Assembly: GCF_900096975.1 (NCBI RefSeq)
Contig: NZ_FMYQ01000018.1
Coordinates: 85,527 to 149,526, forward strand
Reading direction: 5' to 3'
Source of the DNA: Paraburkholderia lycopersici
GTDB lineage: Bacteria > Pseudomonadota > Gammaproteobacteria > Burkholderiales > Burkholderiaceae
Length of the DNA: 64,000 nt
Below, in pieces: positions 18,610 through 29,922 of the stretch (positions within the stretch are counted from its first letter, which is position 1; the number at the start of each line of letters is the position of its first letter). The notes under the pieces are model-generated. The model was not told where the DNA came from. It did no database searches and worked only from the letters and a program-made list of their open reading frames with translations. Made by a program: the position numbers and the translations under genes.

Positions 18610-20868
18610 GTGACGGGACGTTACGTGCGCGTGGCGCTGGACCATCCGCTGGACGCGCTCTACGACTACCGCTATACGCTGGACGCCTGCGAGCCCGAGC
18701 CAGGCATGCTCGTGCGCGTGCCGTTCGGGCGTCGCGAAGCCGTTGGCCTGATCTGCGAAGTGAACGCTCACAGCGACGTGCCGGCCAACAAGCTTCGCGA
18801 CGTGGGCGCGATCTGCGCCGCCTGCCCGCCGCTTTCGGCACCGTGGCTCGCGCTGGCGGGTTTCGCCGCCGATTACTACCAGCGCGGTTTGGGCGAAGTC
18901 GCTTTGCCCGCGCTGCCGCAGGCGCTGCGCGATCCGTCGCGCTGGGCACGCCTGCTTGCGCCCGAGGAGCGCTATCGTCTGCTGCCGGAGGGGCGTGCCG
19001 CGCTGCCCGACGCCTTGCCGGCGCGCGCCCAGGCGTTGCGCCGGCTTGCGCGGGCGCTGGCCGATGCCGGCGAACTCGAAGCGGCCGAAGCCCGCGCGCT
19101 GCATCCGAAAGCGATCGCAACGCTCGACGCGTGGTGCGAGGCCGGCTGGGTCGAACACGAATGCATCGAATTCGGCGCGGCCGCCGGTGCGGCAGGCCGC
19201 GTGCCGGCGGCCGGCGCCGCAGTCGAGGCACCGCGCCTGAGCGACGAACAGGCGCAAGCTGTGGAAGCGATCGGCGCGGCGAGCGGCTTCGCGTCCTTCC
19301 TGCTGCACGGCGTGACGGGCAGCGGCAAGACCGAAGTCTATCTGCGCGCGCTTGCCGCCCTGCTCGAGCGCGACCCTGGCGCCCAGGCGCTCGTGCTGGT
19401 TCCGGAAATCAATCTCACGCCGCAGTTCGAGGCGGCCTTTCGCACGCGCTTTGCGGCCACGCTCGCCGACGAGGCTATCGTCACGCTCCACAGCGGCCTC
19501 GCCGAAGGCGAGCGCGCCCGCAACTGGCTCGCGGCGCACACGGGCCGCGCGCGCATCGTCCTCGGCACGCGGCTCGCGGTACTTGCCTCGCTGCCGCGCC
19601 TCGCCATGCTCGTCGTCGACGAGGAGCACGACCCCGCCTACAAGCAGCAGGAAGGGCTGCGCTACTCGGCGCGCGATCTCGCGGTGTGGCGCGCGAAGCA
19701 GCTAGGCGTGCCGGTCGTGCTGGGCTCGGCCACGCCGTCGCTCGAAAGCTGGTGGCAGGCTGAGCAGGGCCGCTACACGCGCCTCACGCTGTCACGCCGC
19801 GCGATCGCCGACGCGGCGCTGCCCACCGTCAGGCTCATCGATCTCGAAGAGGAGCGGCGGCGCGGCCGTGCGTCGTTCGAAGGGCTTTCGGGGCCGCTGG
19901 TGGCGGCGATGAAGGCGCGCCTCGAACGCGGCGAGCAGAGCCTCGTCTTCCTCAACCGGCGCGGCTATGCGCCCGTCCTCTCGTGCGACGCCTGCGGCTG
20001 GGTGGCGGGTTGCCCGCGCTGCAGCGCCTATGTCGTGCTTCACAAGCCCGAACGGGCGCTGCGCTGCCACCACTGCGGCTGGGAATCGCGCATTCCGCAT
20101 TCGTGCCCCGACTGCGGCAACGTCGACATCGCGCCGATGGGACGCGGCACGCAGCGCATCGAAGAGGCGCTCGCCAGCGCGGTGCCGGGCGCGCGCGTGC
20201 TGCGCATCGATGCCGACAGCACGCGCCGCAAGGGCAGCGCGCAGGCGCTGTTCTCCGACGTGCACGCCGGCGACGTCGACATTCTCGTCGGCACGCAGAT
20301 GATTGCGAAGGGGCACGACTTCCAGCGCGTGTCGCTCGTCGGCGTGCTCAACGCCGACAATGCGCTCTTTTCACACGACTTCCGGGCGAGCGAACGGCTT
20401 TTCGCGCAGCTTATGCAGGTGAGCGGGCGGGCAGGGCGCGCCGGGCTGCCCGGCGAGGTGCTTGTGCAGACGCGCTATCCGCGCCACGCGCTTTATCACG
20501 CGTTGGCGCGTCAAGACTACGTGGGGTTTGCGAATGCGCAGCTAGGCGAGCGGCGCGACGCGCATTTGCCTCCCTTCGTCTATCAGGCGCTGCTGCGCGC
20601 CGAGGGACGCACGCTGGAGGCCGCGCTCGCGTTTCTCGCCGAGGCCGCCGGCGCGCTCGCGGCCGTTCCGGCCGCCGAGCGCGTGACGGTCTACGACGCA
20701 GTGCCGCTGACCATCGTGAAAGTGATGAACGTCCATCGCGCGCAACTGCTCGTGGAGAGCCAGTCGCGCGCCGCGCTGCAGGCAACGCTGCGTGCGTGGC
20801 AACCCGCGCTGCGCGCCCTGCGCGGCGTGCTGCGCTGGAATCTCGAAGTCGATCCGCTCGACATCTAG
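18610..20868 (+). CDS. priA: Primosomal replication restart helicase PriA
   Basis: PriA recognises stalled forks and loads the replicative helicase. The 752-aa protein has the N-terminal 3'-DNA-end binding domain and Walker A TGSGKTEVYLRALAAL near residue 237. The DEEH box lies in VVDEEHDPAYKQQEGLRY. Paired zinc-binding cysteines (CDACGW, CPRC, CHHCGW, CPDCGN) insert between the helicase motifs, and the C-terminal motifs include GTQMIAKGHDF and QVSGRAGRA. The start is GTG at 18610. Length and layout are normal. Confidence 0.96.
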   Translation: MTGRYVRVALDHPLDALYDYRYTLDACEPEPGMLVRVPFGRREAVGLICEVNAHSDVPANKLRDVGAICAACPPLSAPWLALAGFAADYYQRGLGEVALPALPQALRDPSRWARLLAPEERYRLLPEGRAALPDALPARAQALRRLARALADAGELEAAEARALHPKAIATLDAWCEAGWVEHECIEFGAAAGAAGRVPAAGAAVEAPRLSDEQAQAVEAIGAASGFASFLLHGVTGSGKTEVYLRALAALLERDPGAQALVLVPEINLTPQFEAAFRTRFAATLADEAIVTLHSGLAEGERARNWLAAHTGRARIVLGTRLAVLASLPRLAMLVVDEEHDPAYKQQEGLRYSARDLAVWRAKQLGVPVVLGSATPSLESWWQAEQGRYTRLTLSRRAIADAALPTVRLIDLEEERRRGRASFEGLSGPLVAAMKARLERGEQSLVFLNRRGYAPVLSCDACGWVAGCPRCSAYVVLHKPERALRCHHCGWESRIPHSCPDCGNVDIAPMGRGTQRIEEALASAVPGARVLRIDADSTRRKGSAQALFSDVHAGDVDILVGTQMIAKGHDFQRVSLVGVLNADNALFSHDFRASERLFAQLMQVSGRAGRAGLPGEVLVQTRYPRHALYHALARQDYVGFANAQLGERRDAHLPPFVYQALLRAEGRTLEAALAFLAEAAGALAAVPAAERVTVYDAVPLTIVKVMNVHRAQLLVESQSRAALQATLRAWQPALRALRGVLRWNLEVDPLDI

Positions 20869-20901
20869 CAGCGCTGCGCAGGGGCAGGCGCCATTCTGCG
20901 C

Positions 20902-21051
20902 TTATCGGCCGGCGCTGTCGGCCACGTCATTGGGCGCCGCGCGCCTGAGGTTCATGCGGCGCTCGTCGGGCGCCGTCGCGCCGCGAATGAAAAACACCGC
21001 GCACAGCGCGCACATCGTCCAGATTCCTGCGATCACCAGCACCTTTTCCAT
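20902..21051 (-). CDS. Small membrane protein (49 aa)
   Basis: A short frame reads MEKVLVIAGIWTMCALCAVF at its start. It has one hydrophobic helix of about 20 residues, then a charged arginine-rich tail ending in ADSAGR. A purine-rich AAGGGA lies a few bases before the ATG at 21051. It converges on priA and diverges from putA. I do not recognise a named family; a single-pass inner-membrane microprotein is the most that can be said. Confidence 0.55.
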   Translation of the reverse strand: MEKVLVIAGIWTMCALCAVFFIRGATAPDERRMNLRRAAPNDVADSAGR

Positions 21052-21234
21052 TTTTCGGTCCCTTGCGCCATCTCTTTTATCAACAGCCCCCGCTCTGTTT
21101 GTATAACGGCACGGCGACGGAATCGATTAGGGTTGTCCAGAGCGTTGCGGGCCAGGGAAAATACCGAGCGCAACCCGAGTAGCCCAGCCGGCGGTCATCG
21201 GCCGCAAAGCCCGGCTGCACAAGGCTTCGGGCGT

Positions 21235-21270
21235 GGTGCAACCATTCCGGTCAGATGGTTGCACCTTTTT
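21235..21270 (+). promoter_or_regulatory. Hairpin with two GTTGCA PutA-type operator motifs upstream of putA
   Basis: GGTGCAACCAT (21235-21245) and ATGGTTGCACC (21255-21265) are exact inverted repeats with a 9-nt spacer, followed by TTTTT. Each arm contains GTTGCA, the hexamer bound by the ribbon-helix-helix domain of E. coli PutA. The putA start is 70 nt downstream. The structure may be an autoregulatory operator, an attenuator, or a terminator of upstream transcription. Confidence 0.6.
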
Positions 21271-21340
21271 ATTTGTAGCGGTACGATTCGCCAACTTTTT
21301 AGTCACCGCCGGTGCGGGTCTGCCGGCATACGAAGGAAAC

Positions 21341-24300
21341 ATGGCTAGCACCACACTTGGCGTCAAAGTCGACGATCTCCTCCGCTCCCGTCTCAAGGAC
21401 GCCGCCACGCGCCTCGAGCGCACGCCGCACTGGCTCATCAAGCAGGCCATCTTCGCTTACCTCGAGAAGATCGAGCACGGTCAACTGCCCCCCGAACTCA
21501 ACGGCCACGTCGGCGCGACCGATCTCGCCGACGGTGCCGCCACGGACGACGACGAAGCCGCGTCGCACCCGTTCCTCGAATTCGCGCAGAACGTGCAACC
21601 GCAGTCGGTGCTGCGCGCGGCCATCACGGCCGCGTACCGCCGTCCCGAGCCCGAGTGCGTGCCGTTCCTGATCGGAGAGGCGCGCCTGCCCGCCAATCTC
21701 ACCGGCGACGTCACGAAGCTCGCCACGCGCCTCGTCGAGACGCTGCGCGCGAAGCGCTCGGGCGGCGGCGTCGAAGGGCTGATCCACGAGTTTTCGCTGT
21801 CGAGCCAGGAAGGCGTCGCGCTGATGTGCCTCGCCGAAGCGCTGCTGCGCATTCCCGACCGCGCCACGCGCGACGCGCTCATTCGCGACAAGATCAGCAA
21901 GGGCGACTGGAAGTCGCACGTGGGCCACGCGCCGTCGCTGTTCGTGAACGCCGCCACCTGGGGCCTCATGATTACCGGCAAGCTCGTCACGACGAATAGC
22001 GAGACGGGCCTTTCGTCGGCGCTCACGCGCATGATCGGCAAGGGCGGCGAGCCGCTGATCCGCAAGGGCGTGGACATGGCGATGCGCCTGATGGGCGAGC
22101 AGTTCGTCACGGGCGAGAACATCTCCGAGGCGCTCGCCAACAGCCGCAAGTTCGAGGCGCGCGGCTTCCGCTACTCGTACGACATGCTCGGCGAGGCGGC
22201 CACGACCGAAGCCGACGCGCAGCGCTACTACGCCTCCTACGAGCAGGCGATCCACGCCATCGGCAAGGCCGCGGGCGGCCGCGGCATCTATGAAGGCCCG
22301 GGCATCTCGATCAAGCTTTCGGCGCTGCACGCGCGCTACTCGCGCGCGCAGCACGAACGCACGATGAGCGAGCTGCTGCCGCGCGTGCGCGCGCTCGCCG
22401 TGCTCGCGCGCCGCTACGACATCGGCCTCAATATCGACGCCGAGGAAGCCGACCGTCTCGAAATCTCGCTCGATCTGCTCGAAGCGCTGTGCTTCGACCC
22501 GGAACTCGCCGGCTGGAACGGCATCGGCTTCGTGGTGCAGGCCTACCAGAAGCGCTGCCCGTTCGTGATCGACTACATCGTTGACCTCGCGCGCCGCAGC
22601 CGTCACCGCATCATGGTGCGGCTCGTGAAGGGCGCCTACTGGGACACCGAAATCAAGCGCGCCCAGGTGGACGGACTCGAAGGCTACCCGGTCTACACGC
22701 GCAAGATCTACACGGACGTCTCGTACCTCGCGTGCGCGAAGAAGCTGCTCGGCGCGCCCGACGCCGTCTATCCGCAGTTCGCCACGCACAACGCCTACAC
22801 GCTTTCCGCGATCTATCACCTCGCCGGCCAGAACTACTATCCCGGCCAGTACGAGTTCCAGTGCCTGCACGGCATGGGCGAGCCGCTCTACGAAGAGGTC
22901 ACGGGTCCGCTCTCGGCCGGCAAGCTCAACCGTCCGTGCCGCGTCTACGCGCCGGTCGGCACGCATGAAACGCTGCTCGCGTACCTCGTGCGCCGCCTGC
23001 TCGAAAACGGCGCGAACACCTCGTTCGTGAACCGCATCGCCGACGAAACCGTGCCGGTGAGCGAACTGGTCGCGAACCCCATCGACGAAGCCGCCAAGGT
23101 CGTGCCGCCCGGCGCGCCGCACGCGAAGATTCCGCTGCCACGCGAACTGTACGGCAAGGAGCGCCTCAATTCGATGGGCCTCGATCTCTCGAACGAGCAT
23201 CGCCTCGCGTCGCTTTCGTCGGCGCTGCTGGCGAGCGCGCATCATCCGTGGCGCGCCGCGCCGATGCTCGCCGACGCCGATGCGGCCGTCGGCACCGCCG
23301 CCAATGCACGCGATGTGCGCAATCCGGCCGATCATCGCGATCTCGTCGGGACCGTTGTGGAGGCAACGAGCGAACACGTGAGCGCCGCGCTCGCGCACGC
23401 CGTGGCCGCCGCGCCGATCTGGCAGGCGACGCCCGTGGAAGCCCGCGCCGACTGCCTCGCGCGCGCCGCCGACCTGCTCGAAGCGCAGATGCACACGCTG
23501 ATGGGCCTGATCGTGCGCGAAGCCGGCAAGTCGCTGCCGAACGCCGTTTCGGAAATCCGCGAGGCGATCGACTTCCTGCGCTACTACTCCGCGCAGATCC
23601 GCGAAGAGTTCTCGAACGACACGCATCGTCCGCTCGGTCCCGTGGTGTGTATCAGCCCGTGGAACTTCCCGCTCGCGATCTTCATGGGCCAGGTGGCCGC
23701 CGCGCTCGCGGCCGGCAACACGGTGCTCGCGAAGCCCGCCGAGCAAACGCCGCTGATTGCCGCGCAAGCCGTGCGCATCCTGCGCGAAGCCGGCGTGCCG
23801 GCCGGCGCCGTGCAACTGCTGCCGGGCAGCGGCGAAACGGTGGGCGCGGCGCTCGTCGCCGACGCGCGCACGCGCGCCGTGATGTTCACGGGCTCGACCG
23901 AGGTCGCGCGCCTCATCAACAAGACGCTCTCGGAGCGGCTCGACTCCGAAGGCCGTCCGATTCCGCTGATCGCCGAAACCGGCGGCCAGAACGCGATGAT
24001 CGTCGATTCGTCGGCGCTCGCGGAGCAGGTGGTGGCGGACGTGCTGCAGTCGGCGTTCGATTCGGCCGGCCAGCGCTGCTCGGCGCTACGCGTGCTGTGC
24101 CTGCAGGACGACGTCGCCGGCCGCACGCTCGAAATGCTCACGGGCGCGATGAAGGAGCTCGCGGTGGGCAACCCCGACCGTCTCTCGATCGACGTCGGCC
24201 CCGTGATCGACGTCGACGCGAAGCGCGGCATCGATACGCACGTCGCCGCGATGCGCGAAAAGGGCCGCGCGGTCACGCAGATGCCGATGCCCGAAGGCTG

Positions 24301-25297
24301 CGCGCAAGGCACGTTCGTGCCGCCCACGCTCATCGAGATCGACAGTCTCGACGAGCTCAAGCGTGAAGTGTTCGGTCCGGTGCTGCACGTGGTGCGCTAC
24401 CGCCGCAGCCAGCTCGACAAATTGCTCGAACAGATCCGCGCGACGGGCTACGGCCTCACGCTCGGCATCCACACGCGTATCGACGAGACGATCGCGCACG
24501 TGATCGGGCGCGCGCACGTTGGCAACATCTACGTGAACCGCAACGTGATCGGCGCGGTGGTGGGCGTGCAGCCGTTCGGCGGCGAGGGGCTCTCGGGCAC
24601 CGGTCCGAAGGCGGGCGGCGCGCTCTATCTCTCGCGTTTGCTCGCCAAGCGCCCGACCGGCCTGCCGAAGTCGCTCGCCGCGGCGCTCGTGGTCGACGCG
24701 CCGCAAGGCGCCGCGGACGACAACGGCGCGCCGCAGTCGGCGCACGCCGCGCTCACGACGCTGCGCGACTGGCTCATCGCCGAGCGCCAGCCCGCCCTCG
24801 CGGCGCGCTGCGACGGCTACCTCGAATACGTGCTCGCGGGCGCCACGGCGGTTCTGCCGGGCCCGACGGGCGAGCGCAACACCTACACGCTTTCGGCGCG
24901 CGGCACGGTGCTGTGCGTGCCCGCCACGGCGACGGGCGCGCGCGCCCAACTGGCCGTTGCGCTCGCAACGGGCAATCGCGCGCTGTTCCAGGGCGCGGCG
25001 GGCGAAGCGCTCGTCAACGCCTTGCCGGCGGCGCTGAAGGCGCACGTGGCGATCAGGAAGGCGGCCGACGCCGACTTCGACGCGGTGCTCTTCGAGGGCG
25101 ACAGCGACGAGCTGCTTGCGCTCGTGAAGGAAGTGGCCAAGCGGCCTGGCCCGATCGTCTCGGTGCAGGGCGTGGCGGCTCACGCGCTCGCCAACGGCGA
25201 TGAAGATTACGCGCTCGAACGACTGCTCGCGGAGCGTTCGGTCAGCGTGAATACGGCGGCAGCAGGCGGTAATGCAAATTTGATGACGATCGGTTGA
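21341..25297 (+). CDS. putA: Trifunctional proline utilisation protein PutA (repressor, proline dehydrogenase, P5C dehydrogenase)
   Basis: PutA oxidises proline to glutamate and represses its own gene when proline is absent. The 1318-aa protein begins with a ribbon-helix-helix domain (TTLGVKVDDLLRSRLKDAA). The FAD-dependent proline dehydrogenase barrel follows (GPGISIKLSALHARYSRA, MVRLVKGAYWDTEIKRAQ). The aldehyde dehydrogenase domain has SPWNFPLAIFMGQVAAAL, the catalytic cysteine in SAGQRCSALRV, and VQPFGGEGLSGTGPKAGG, and a C-terminal domain closes the protein as in long PutA types. The ATG at 21341 gives the DNA-binding N-terminus. The hairpin operator candidate is just upstream. Confidence 0.97.
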   Translation: MASTTLGVKVDDLLRSRLKDAATRLERTPHWLIKQAIFAYLEKIEHGQLPPELNGHVGATDLADGAATDDDEAASHPFLEFAQNVQPQSVLRAAITAAYRRPEPECVPFLIGEARLPANLTGDVTKLATRLVETLRAKRSGGGVEGLIHEFSLSSQEGVALMCLAEALLRIPDRATRDALIRDKISKGDWKSHVGHAPSLFVNAATWGLMITGKLVTTNSETGLSSALTRMIGKGGEPLIRKGVDMAMRLMGEQFVTGENISEALANSRKFEARGFRYSYDMLGEAATTEADAQRYYASYEQAIHAIGKAAGGRGIYEGPGISIKLSALHARYSRAQHERTMSELLPRVRALAVLARRYDIGLNIDAEEADRLEISLDLLEALCFDPELAGWNGIGFVVQAYQKRCPFVIDYIVDLARRSRHRIMVRLVKGAYWDTEIKRAQVDGLEGYPVYTRKIYTDVSYLACAKKLLGAPDAVYPQFATHNAYTLSAIYHLAGQNYYPGQYEFQCLHGMGEPLYEEVTGPLSAGKLNRPCRVYAPVGTHETLLAYLVRRLLENGANTSFVNRIADETVPVSELVANPIDEAAKVVPPGAPHAKIPLPRELYGKERLNSMGLDLSNEHRLASLSSALLASAHHPWRAAPMLADADAAVGTAANARDVRNPADHRDLVGTVVEATSEHVSAALAHAVAAAPIWQATPVEARADCLARAADLLEAQMHTLMGLIVREAGKSLPNAVSEIREAIDFLRYYSAQIREEFSNDTHRPLGPVVCISPWNFPLAIFMGQVAAALAAGNTVLAKPAEQTPLIAAQAVRILREAGVPAGAVQLLPGSGETVGAALVADARTRAVMFTGSTEVARLINKTLSERLDSEGRPIPLIAETGGQNAMIVDSSALAEQVVADVLQSAFDSAGQRCSALRVLCLQDDVAGRTLEMLTGAMKELAVGNPDRLSIDVGPVIDVDAKRGIDTHVAAMREKGRAVTQMPMPEGCAQGTFVPPTLIEIDSLDELKREVFGPVLHVVRYRRSQLDKLLEQIRATGYGLTLGIHTRIDETIAHVIGRAHVGNIYVNRNVIGAVVGVQPFGGEGLSGTGPKAGGALYLSRLLAKRPTGLPKSLAAALVVDAPQGAADDNGAPQSAHAALTTLRDWLIAERQPALAARCDGYLEYVLAGATAVLPGPTGERNTYTLSARGTVLCVPATATGARAQLAVALATGNRALFQGAAGEALVNALPAALKAHVAIRKAADADFDAVLFEGDSDELLALVKEVAKRPGPIVSVQGVAAHALANGDEDYALERLLAERSVSVNTAAAGGNANLMTIG

Positions 25298-25389
25298 GCA
25301 CAAGCCATACTGTCGGTCGTCTCAAGACAAGGAAGCGGCAAGGCCTTCGCCGAAGCCGCTCATTCGATACCTGGTACCAAGGAGAAGCA

Positions 25390-26538
25390 ATGCAACACAC
25401 GATGAAGCAGCTGGCAGGCGCAACGCTTGTTGCGGCCGTGTCGCTGGCGGGGACTGCGCACGCACAACAAGCCGAAGACGTGAAAATCGGTTTTGCCGGT
25501 CCGATGACGGGTGCGCAGGCGCACTACGGCAAGGACTTCCAGAACGGCATCACGCTCGCAGTGGAAGAGGAGAACGCAACCAAGCCCGTGATCGGCGGCA
25601 AGCCGGTTCATTTCGTGCTCGACTCGGCCGACGACCAGGCCGACCCGCGCACGGGCACGACGGTCGCGCAGAAGCTCGTTGACGACGGTATCAAGGGCAT
25701 GCTCGGCCACTTCAACTCGGGCACGACGATCCCGGCTTCGCGCATCTACGCGAACGCGGGCATTCCGCAGATCGCCATGGCGACGGCGCCGGAATACACG
25801 CAGCAAGGCTTCAAGACGACGTTCCGCATGATGACCTCGGACACGCAGCAAGGTTCGGTGGCGGGCACGTTCGCGGTGAAGAGCCTCGGCTTGAAGAAGA
25901 TCGTCGTGATCGACGACCGCACGGCTTACGGCCAGGGTCTCGCCGACGAGTTCTCGAAGGCGGCGAAGGCCGCGGGCGGCACCATCATCGACCGCGAGTA
26001 CACCAACGACAAGGCCGTCGACTTCAAGTCGATCCTGACGAAGGCGAAGTCGCTCAATCCCGACCTGGTCTACTACGGCGGCGCCGATTCGCAGGCCGCG
26101 CCGATGGTCAAGCAGATGAAGTCGCTGGGCATCAAGGCACCGCTCATGGGCGGCGAAATGGTCCACACGCCGACTTTCCTGCAGATCGCGGGTGACGCGG
26201 CGAACGGCACGGTGGCGTCGCTCGCAGGCCTGCCGCTCGAGCAGATGCCGGGCGGCAAGGACTACGTCGCGAAGTACAAGAAGCGCTTCAACGAAGACGT
26301 GCAGACCTACTCGCCGTACGCCTACGACGGCGCAATGGCAATGTTCGCGGCCATGAAGAAGGCCAACTCGACGGACCCGGCGAAGTACCTGCCGTTCCTC
26401 GCGAAGACCAGCATGCCGGCTGTCACGACGTCTGAACTCGCGTACGACTCGCGCGGCGACCTGAAGAACGGCGGCATCACGCTGTACAAGGTCGTCGACG
26501 GCAAGTGGACGACGCTGCAAAGCGTGGGCGGCAAGTAA
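25390..26538 (+). CDS. Branched-chain amino acid ABC transporter substrate-binding protein (LivK-like)
   Basis: A type 1 periplasmic binding protein of 382 aa with a signal peptide (cleavage after AHAQQ, about residue 24). Family hallmarks include VKIGFAGPMTGAQAHYGKD at the mature N-terminus, GHFNSGTTIPASRIY, and DDRTAYGQGLADEF. The likely ligand is leucine, isoleucine or valine, but this is inferred from the family. AAGGAG precedes the ATG at 25390. Permease and ATPase genes are not adjacent. A terminator follows at once. Confidence 0.88.
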   Translation: MQHTMKQLAGATLVAAVSLAGTAHAQQAEDVKIGFAGPMTGAQAHYGKDFQNGITLAVEEENATKPVIGGKPVHFVLDSADDQADPRTGTTVAQKLVDDGIKGMLGHFNSGTTIPASRIYANAGIPQIAMATAPEYTQQGFKTTFRMMTSDTQQGSVAGTFAVKSLGLKKIVVIDDRTAYGQGLADEFSKAAKAAGGTIIDREYTNDKAVDFKSILTKAKSLNPDLVYYGGADSQAAPMVKQMKSLGIKAPLMGGEMVHTPTFLQIAGDAANGTVASLAGLPLEQMPGGKDYVAKYKKRFNEDVQTYSPYAYDGAMAMFAAMKKANSTDPAKYLPFLAKTSMPAVTTSELAYDSRGDLKNGGITLYKVVDGKWTTLQSVGGK

Positions 26539-26565
26539 GCGCCTGACGCCGCACAGTCGTCAAAA

Positions 26566-26606
26566 AGCCCCGCAGGCTCATCGGACCTGCGGGGCTTTTG
26601 TTTTCG
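26566..26606. terminator. Terminator after the LivK-like gene, probably bidirectional
   Basis: AGCCCCGCAGG (26566-26576) pairs perfectly with CCTGCGGGGCT (26586-26596), followed by T-rich sequence; an A run precedes it, so it can also serve the convergent TPP-enzyme gene ending at 26649. Confidence 0.9.
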
Positions 26607-26648
26607 CGCTCGCCACGAAAGGCGCGTCTGGTCAGGATTCCTTTCCAG

Positions 26649-28364
26649 TCATTCTCCGCGCGATTTTTTCCCCGCTTCGCGAATCTGGTCGAGCGTCGCG
26701 GCGGGCGTGCTCGCTTCTTTCGGCACGCGGATCTCGATCAGCGCGGGCTTGCCGGCCGTGAGCGCGCGCTCCAGCGCGCTCGCGAATTGCGCCGTCGTCG
26801 TGACGACTTCGCCGTGTGCGCCGAACGACTGCGCGAACGCGGCGAAGTCTGGGTTCGTGAGCTGCGTACCGTGCACGCGGTTCGGATAGTGGCGTTCCTG
26901 GTGCATGCGGATCGTGCCGTAGTGCGCGTTGTTCACGACGATGAACACGACGTTCAGGCCGTACTGCATGGCCGTGGCGAGTTCCGACGACGCCATCATG
27001 AAGCAGCCGTCGCCCGCGAGCGCGACCACGGTGCGCGAGGGATAGAGCGACTTCGCGGCGATCGCGGCCGGCACGCCGTAGCCCATCGCTCCGCTCGTGG
27101 GCGCGAGCTGCGAGCGGAAGTGACGGTACGCGAAATGCCGATGCAGCCAGGTCGCATAGTTGCCCGCGCCGTTCGTGACGATGGCGTCGTCGGGCAGGCG
27201 CGCGCGCAGTTGCTGCATTACTTCGCCCAGTTGCACGTCGCCGGGCATCGGCAGCGGCTTGCGCCAGTCGAGCCAGGCCGCGTGTGCTTCGGCGGCGGCG
27301 CCGGACCACGCGGGTTGAGCGGGCGCGGGCAGCGCGGCGAGCAGCGCCGCGATTTCGGCGAGGCCCGAGACGATCGGCAGATCGGCTGCATAGACGCGGC
27401 CCAGTTCCTCCGCGCCCTGATGCACGTGAATGAGCGTCTGTTTCGTCTTCGGGATGTCGAAGAGCGTGTAGCCGCCCGTCGTGGATTCGCCCAGACGCGG
27501 GCCGAGCGCGAGCAGCACGTCGGCTTCGCGGATGCGTTTTGCGAGCGCCGGATTCACGCCGAGGCCCACGTCGCCCGCGTAGTTGGGGTGCTCGTTGTCG
27601 AGCGTGTCCTGGAAGCGGAACGCGAGACCCACCGGCAACTGCCAGTTCTCGATGAAACGCTGGAAGTCCGCGCATGCCTGCGCGGTCCAGCCATGGCCGC
27701 CCGCGATCACGAACGGCTTTTTCGCGCCCGCGAGCAGCTCGCGCAGGCGCGCCATCTGCGCAGCGGAAGGCGAGGCCTGCACGCGTTGCGCAGGCGGCGC
27801 GACGGGCTGCGCAGCGGCTGCCGGAATCGCGCCGCTCAACATGTCTTCGGGCAGGGCGAGCACGACCGGCCCGGGCCGCCCCGACATCGCGACGTGGAAC
27901 GCGTGGCTCAGGTATTCGGGCACGCGGCGCGCGTCGTCGATTTGCGCGACCCACTTCGCCATCTGCCCGAACATGCGGCGGTAGTCGATCTCCTGGAACG
28001 CTTCGCGGTCCATCTGGTCGCGCGCGACCTGGCCGATCAGCAGGATCATCGGCGTGGAGTCCTGGAACGCCGTGTGCACGCCGATGGACGCATGCGTGGC
28101 CCCCGGCCCGCGCGTGACGAGCGCAATGCCCGGCTTGCCTGTGAGCTTGCCGATCGCTTCCGCCATGTTCGCCGCCGCCGCTTCGTGGCGGCACACCACG
28201 GTTTCGATCTGCGCGGTTTCGTCGGACAGCGCGTCGAGCACCGCGAGATAGCTCTCGCCCGGGACGCAGAACACGCGCTCGACGCCGTTGGCGACTAGCG
28301 CATCGACGACGAGGCGCGCCCCGGTGGTGGCGGCTGCGGTGGCGGAATCGTTCGGCTGCTGCAT
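26649..28364 (-). CDS. Thiamine pyrophosphate-dependent enzyme of the acetolactate synthase family
   Basis: The 571-aa protein has the three ThDP-enzyme domains. The N-terminal pyrimidine-binding domain carries the catalytic glutamate in VVCRHEAAAANMAEA. A central domain follows, and the C-terminal pyrophosphate-binding motif GDGCFMMASSELATA ends in NNAHYGTIRMHQ. It is close to acetolactate synthase large subunits, but no small regulatory subunit is adjacent, so a catabolic decarboxylase or carboligase is as likely. The start at 28364 has AGGAG upstream. It lies 72 nt after sdaA on the same strand; acting on the pyruvate made by SdaA is an inference. Confidence 0.82.
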   Translation of the reverse strand: MQQPNDSATAAATTGARLVVDALVANGVERVFCVPGESYLAVLDALSDETAQIETVVCRHEAAAANMAEAIGKLTGKPGIALVTRGPGATHASIGVHTAFQDSTPMILLIGQVARDQMDREAFQEIDYRRMFGQMAKWVAQIDDARRVPEYLSHAFHVAMSGRPGPVVLALPEDMLSGAIPAAAAQPVAPPAQRVQASPSAAQMARLRELLAGAKKPFVIAGGHGWTAQACADFQRFIENWQLPVGLAFRFQDTLDNEHPNYAGDVGLGVNPALAKRIREADVLLALGPRLGESTTGGYTLFDIPKTKQTLIHVHQGAEELGRVYAADLPIVSGLAEIAALLAALPAPAQPAWSGAAAEAHAAWLDWRKPLPMPGDVQLGEVMQQLRARLPDDAIVTNGAGNYATWLHRHFAYRHFRSQLAPTSGAMGYGVPAAIAAKSLYPSRTVVALAGDGCFMMASSELATAMQYGLNVVFIVVNNAHYGTIRMHQERHYPNRVHGTQLTNPDFAAFAQSFGAHGEVVTTTAQFASALERALTAGKPALIEIRVPKEASTPAATLDQIREAGKKSRGE

Positions 28365-28436
28365 GGCGGTCAAGTCTCCTTCAATCGTTGCGTGAATGCG
28401 TCCGGATAGGTCGGGCAGAGCCTCGGCACAGCACAA

Positions 28437-29825
<1,389 letters not shown>

Positions 29826-29922
29826 GGGTACTGCTCCTGCTTGTCTGACGCTGGTTGGTGGGGATGCTGCGCGATCGCGACATTGCAAATGCTGTGCCGC
29901 CGCCGCAACCCTCGCGCGTGTT

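Noticed and set aside
21299..23815. An 838-codon antisense frame over putA
   Set aside because: Low-complexity Arg/Ala/His content and no domain; putA on the other strand is unmistakable.
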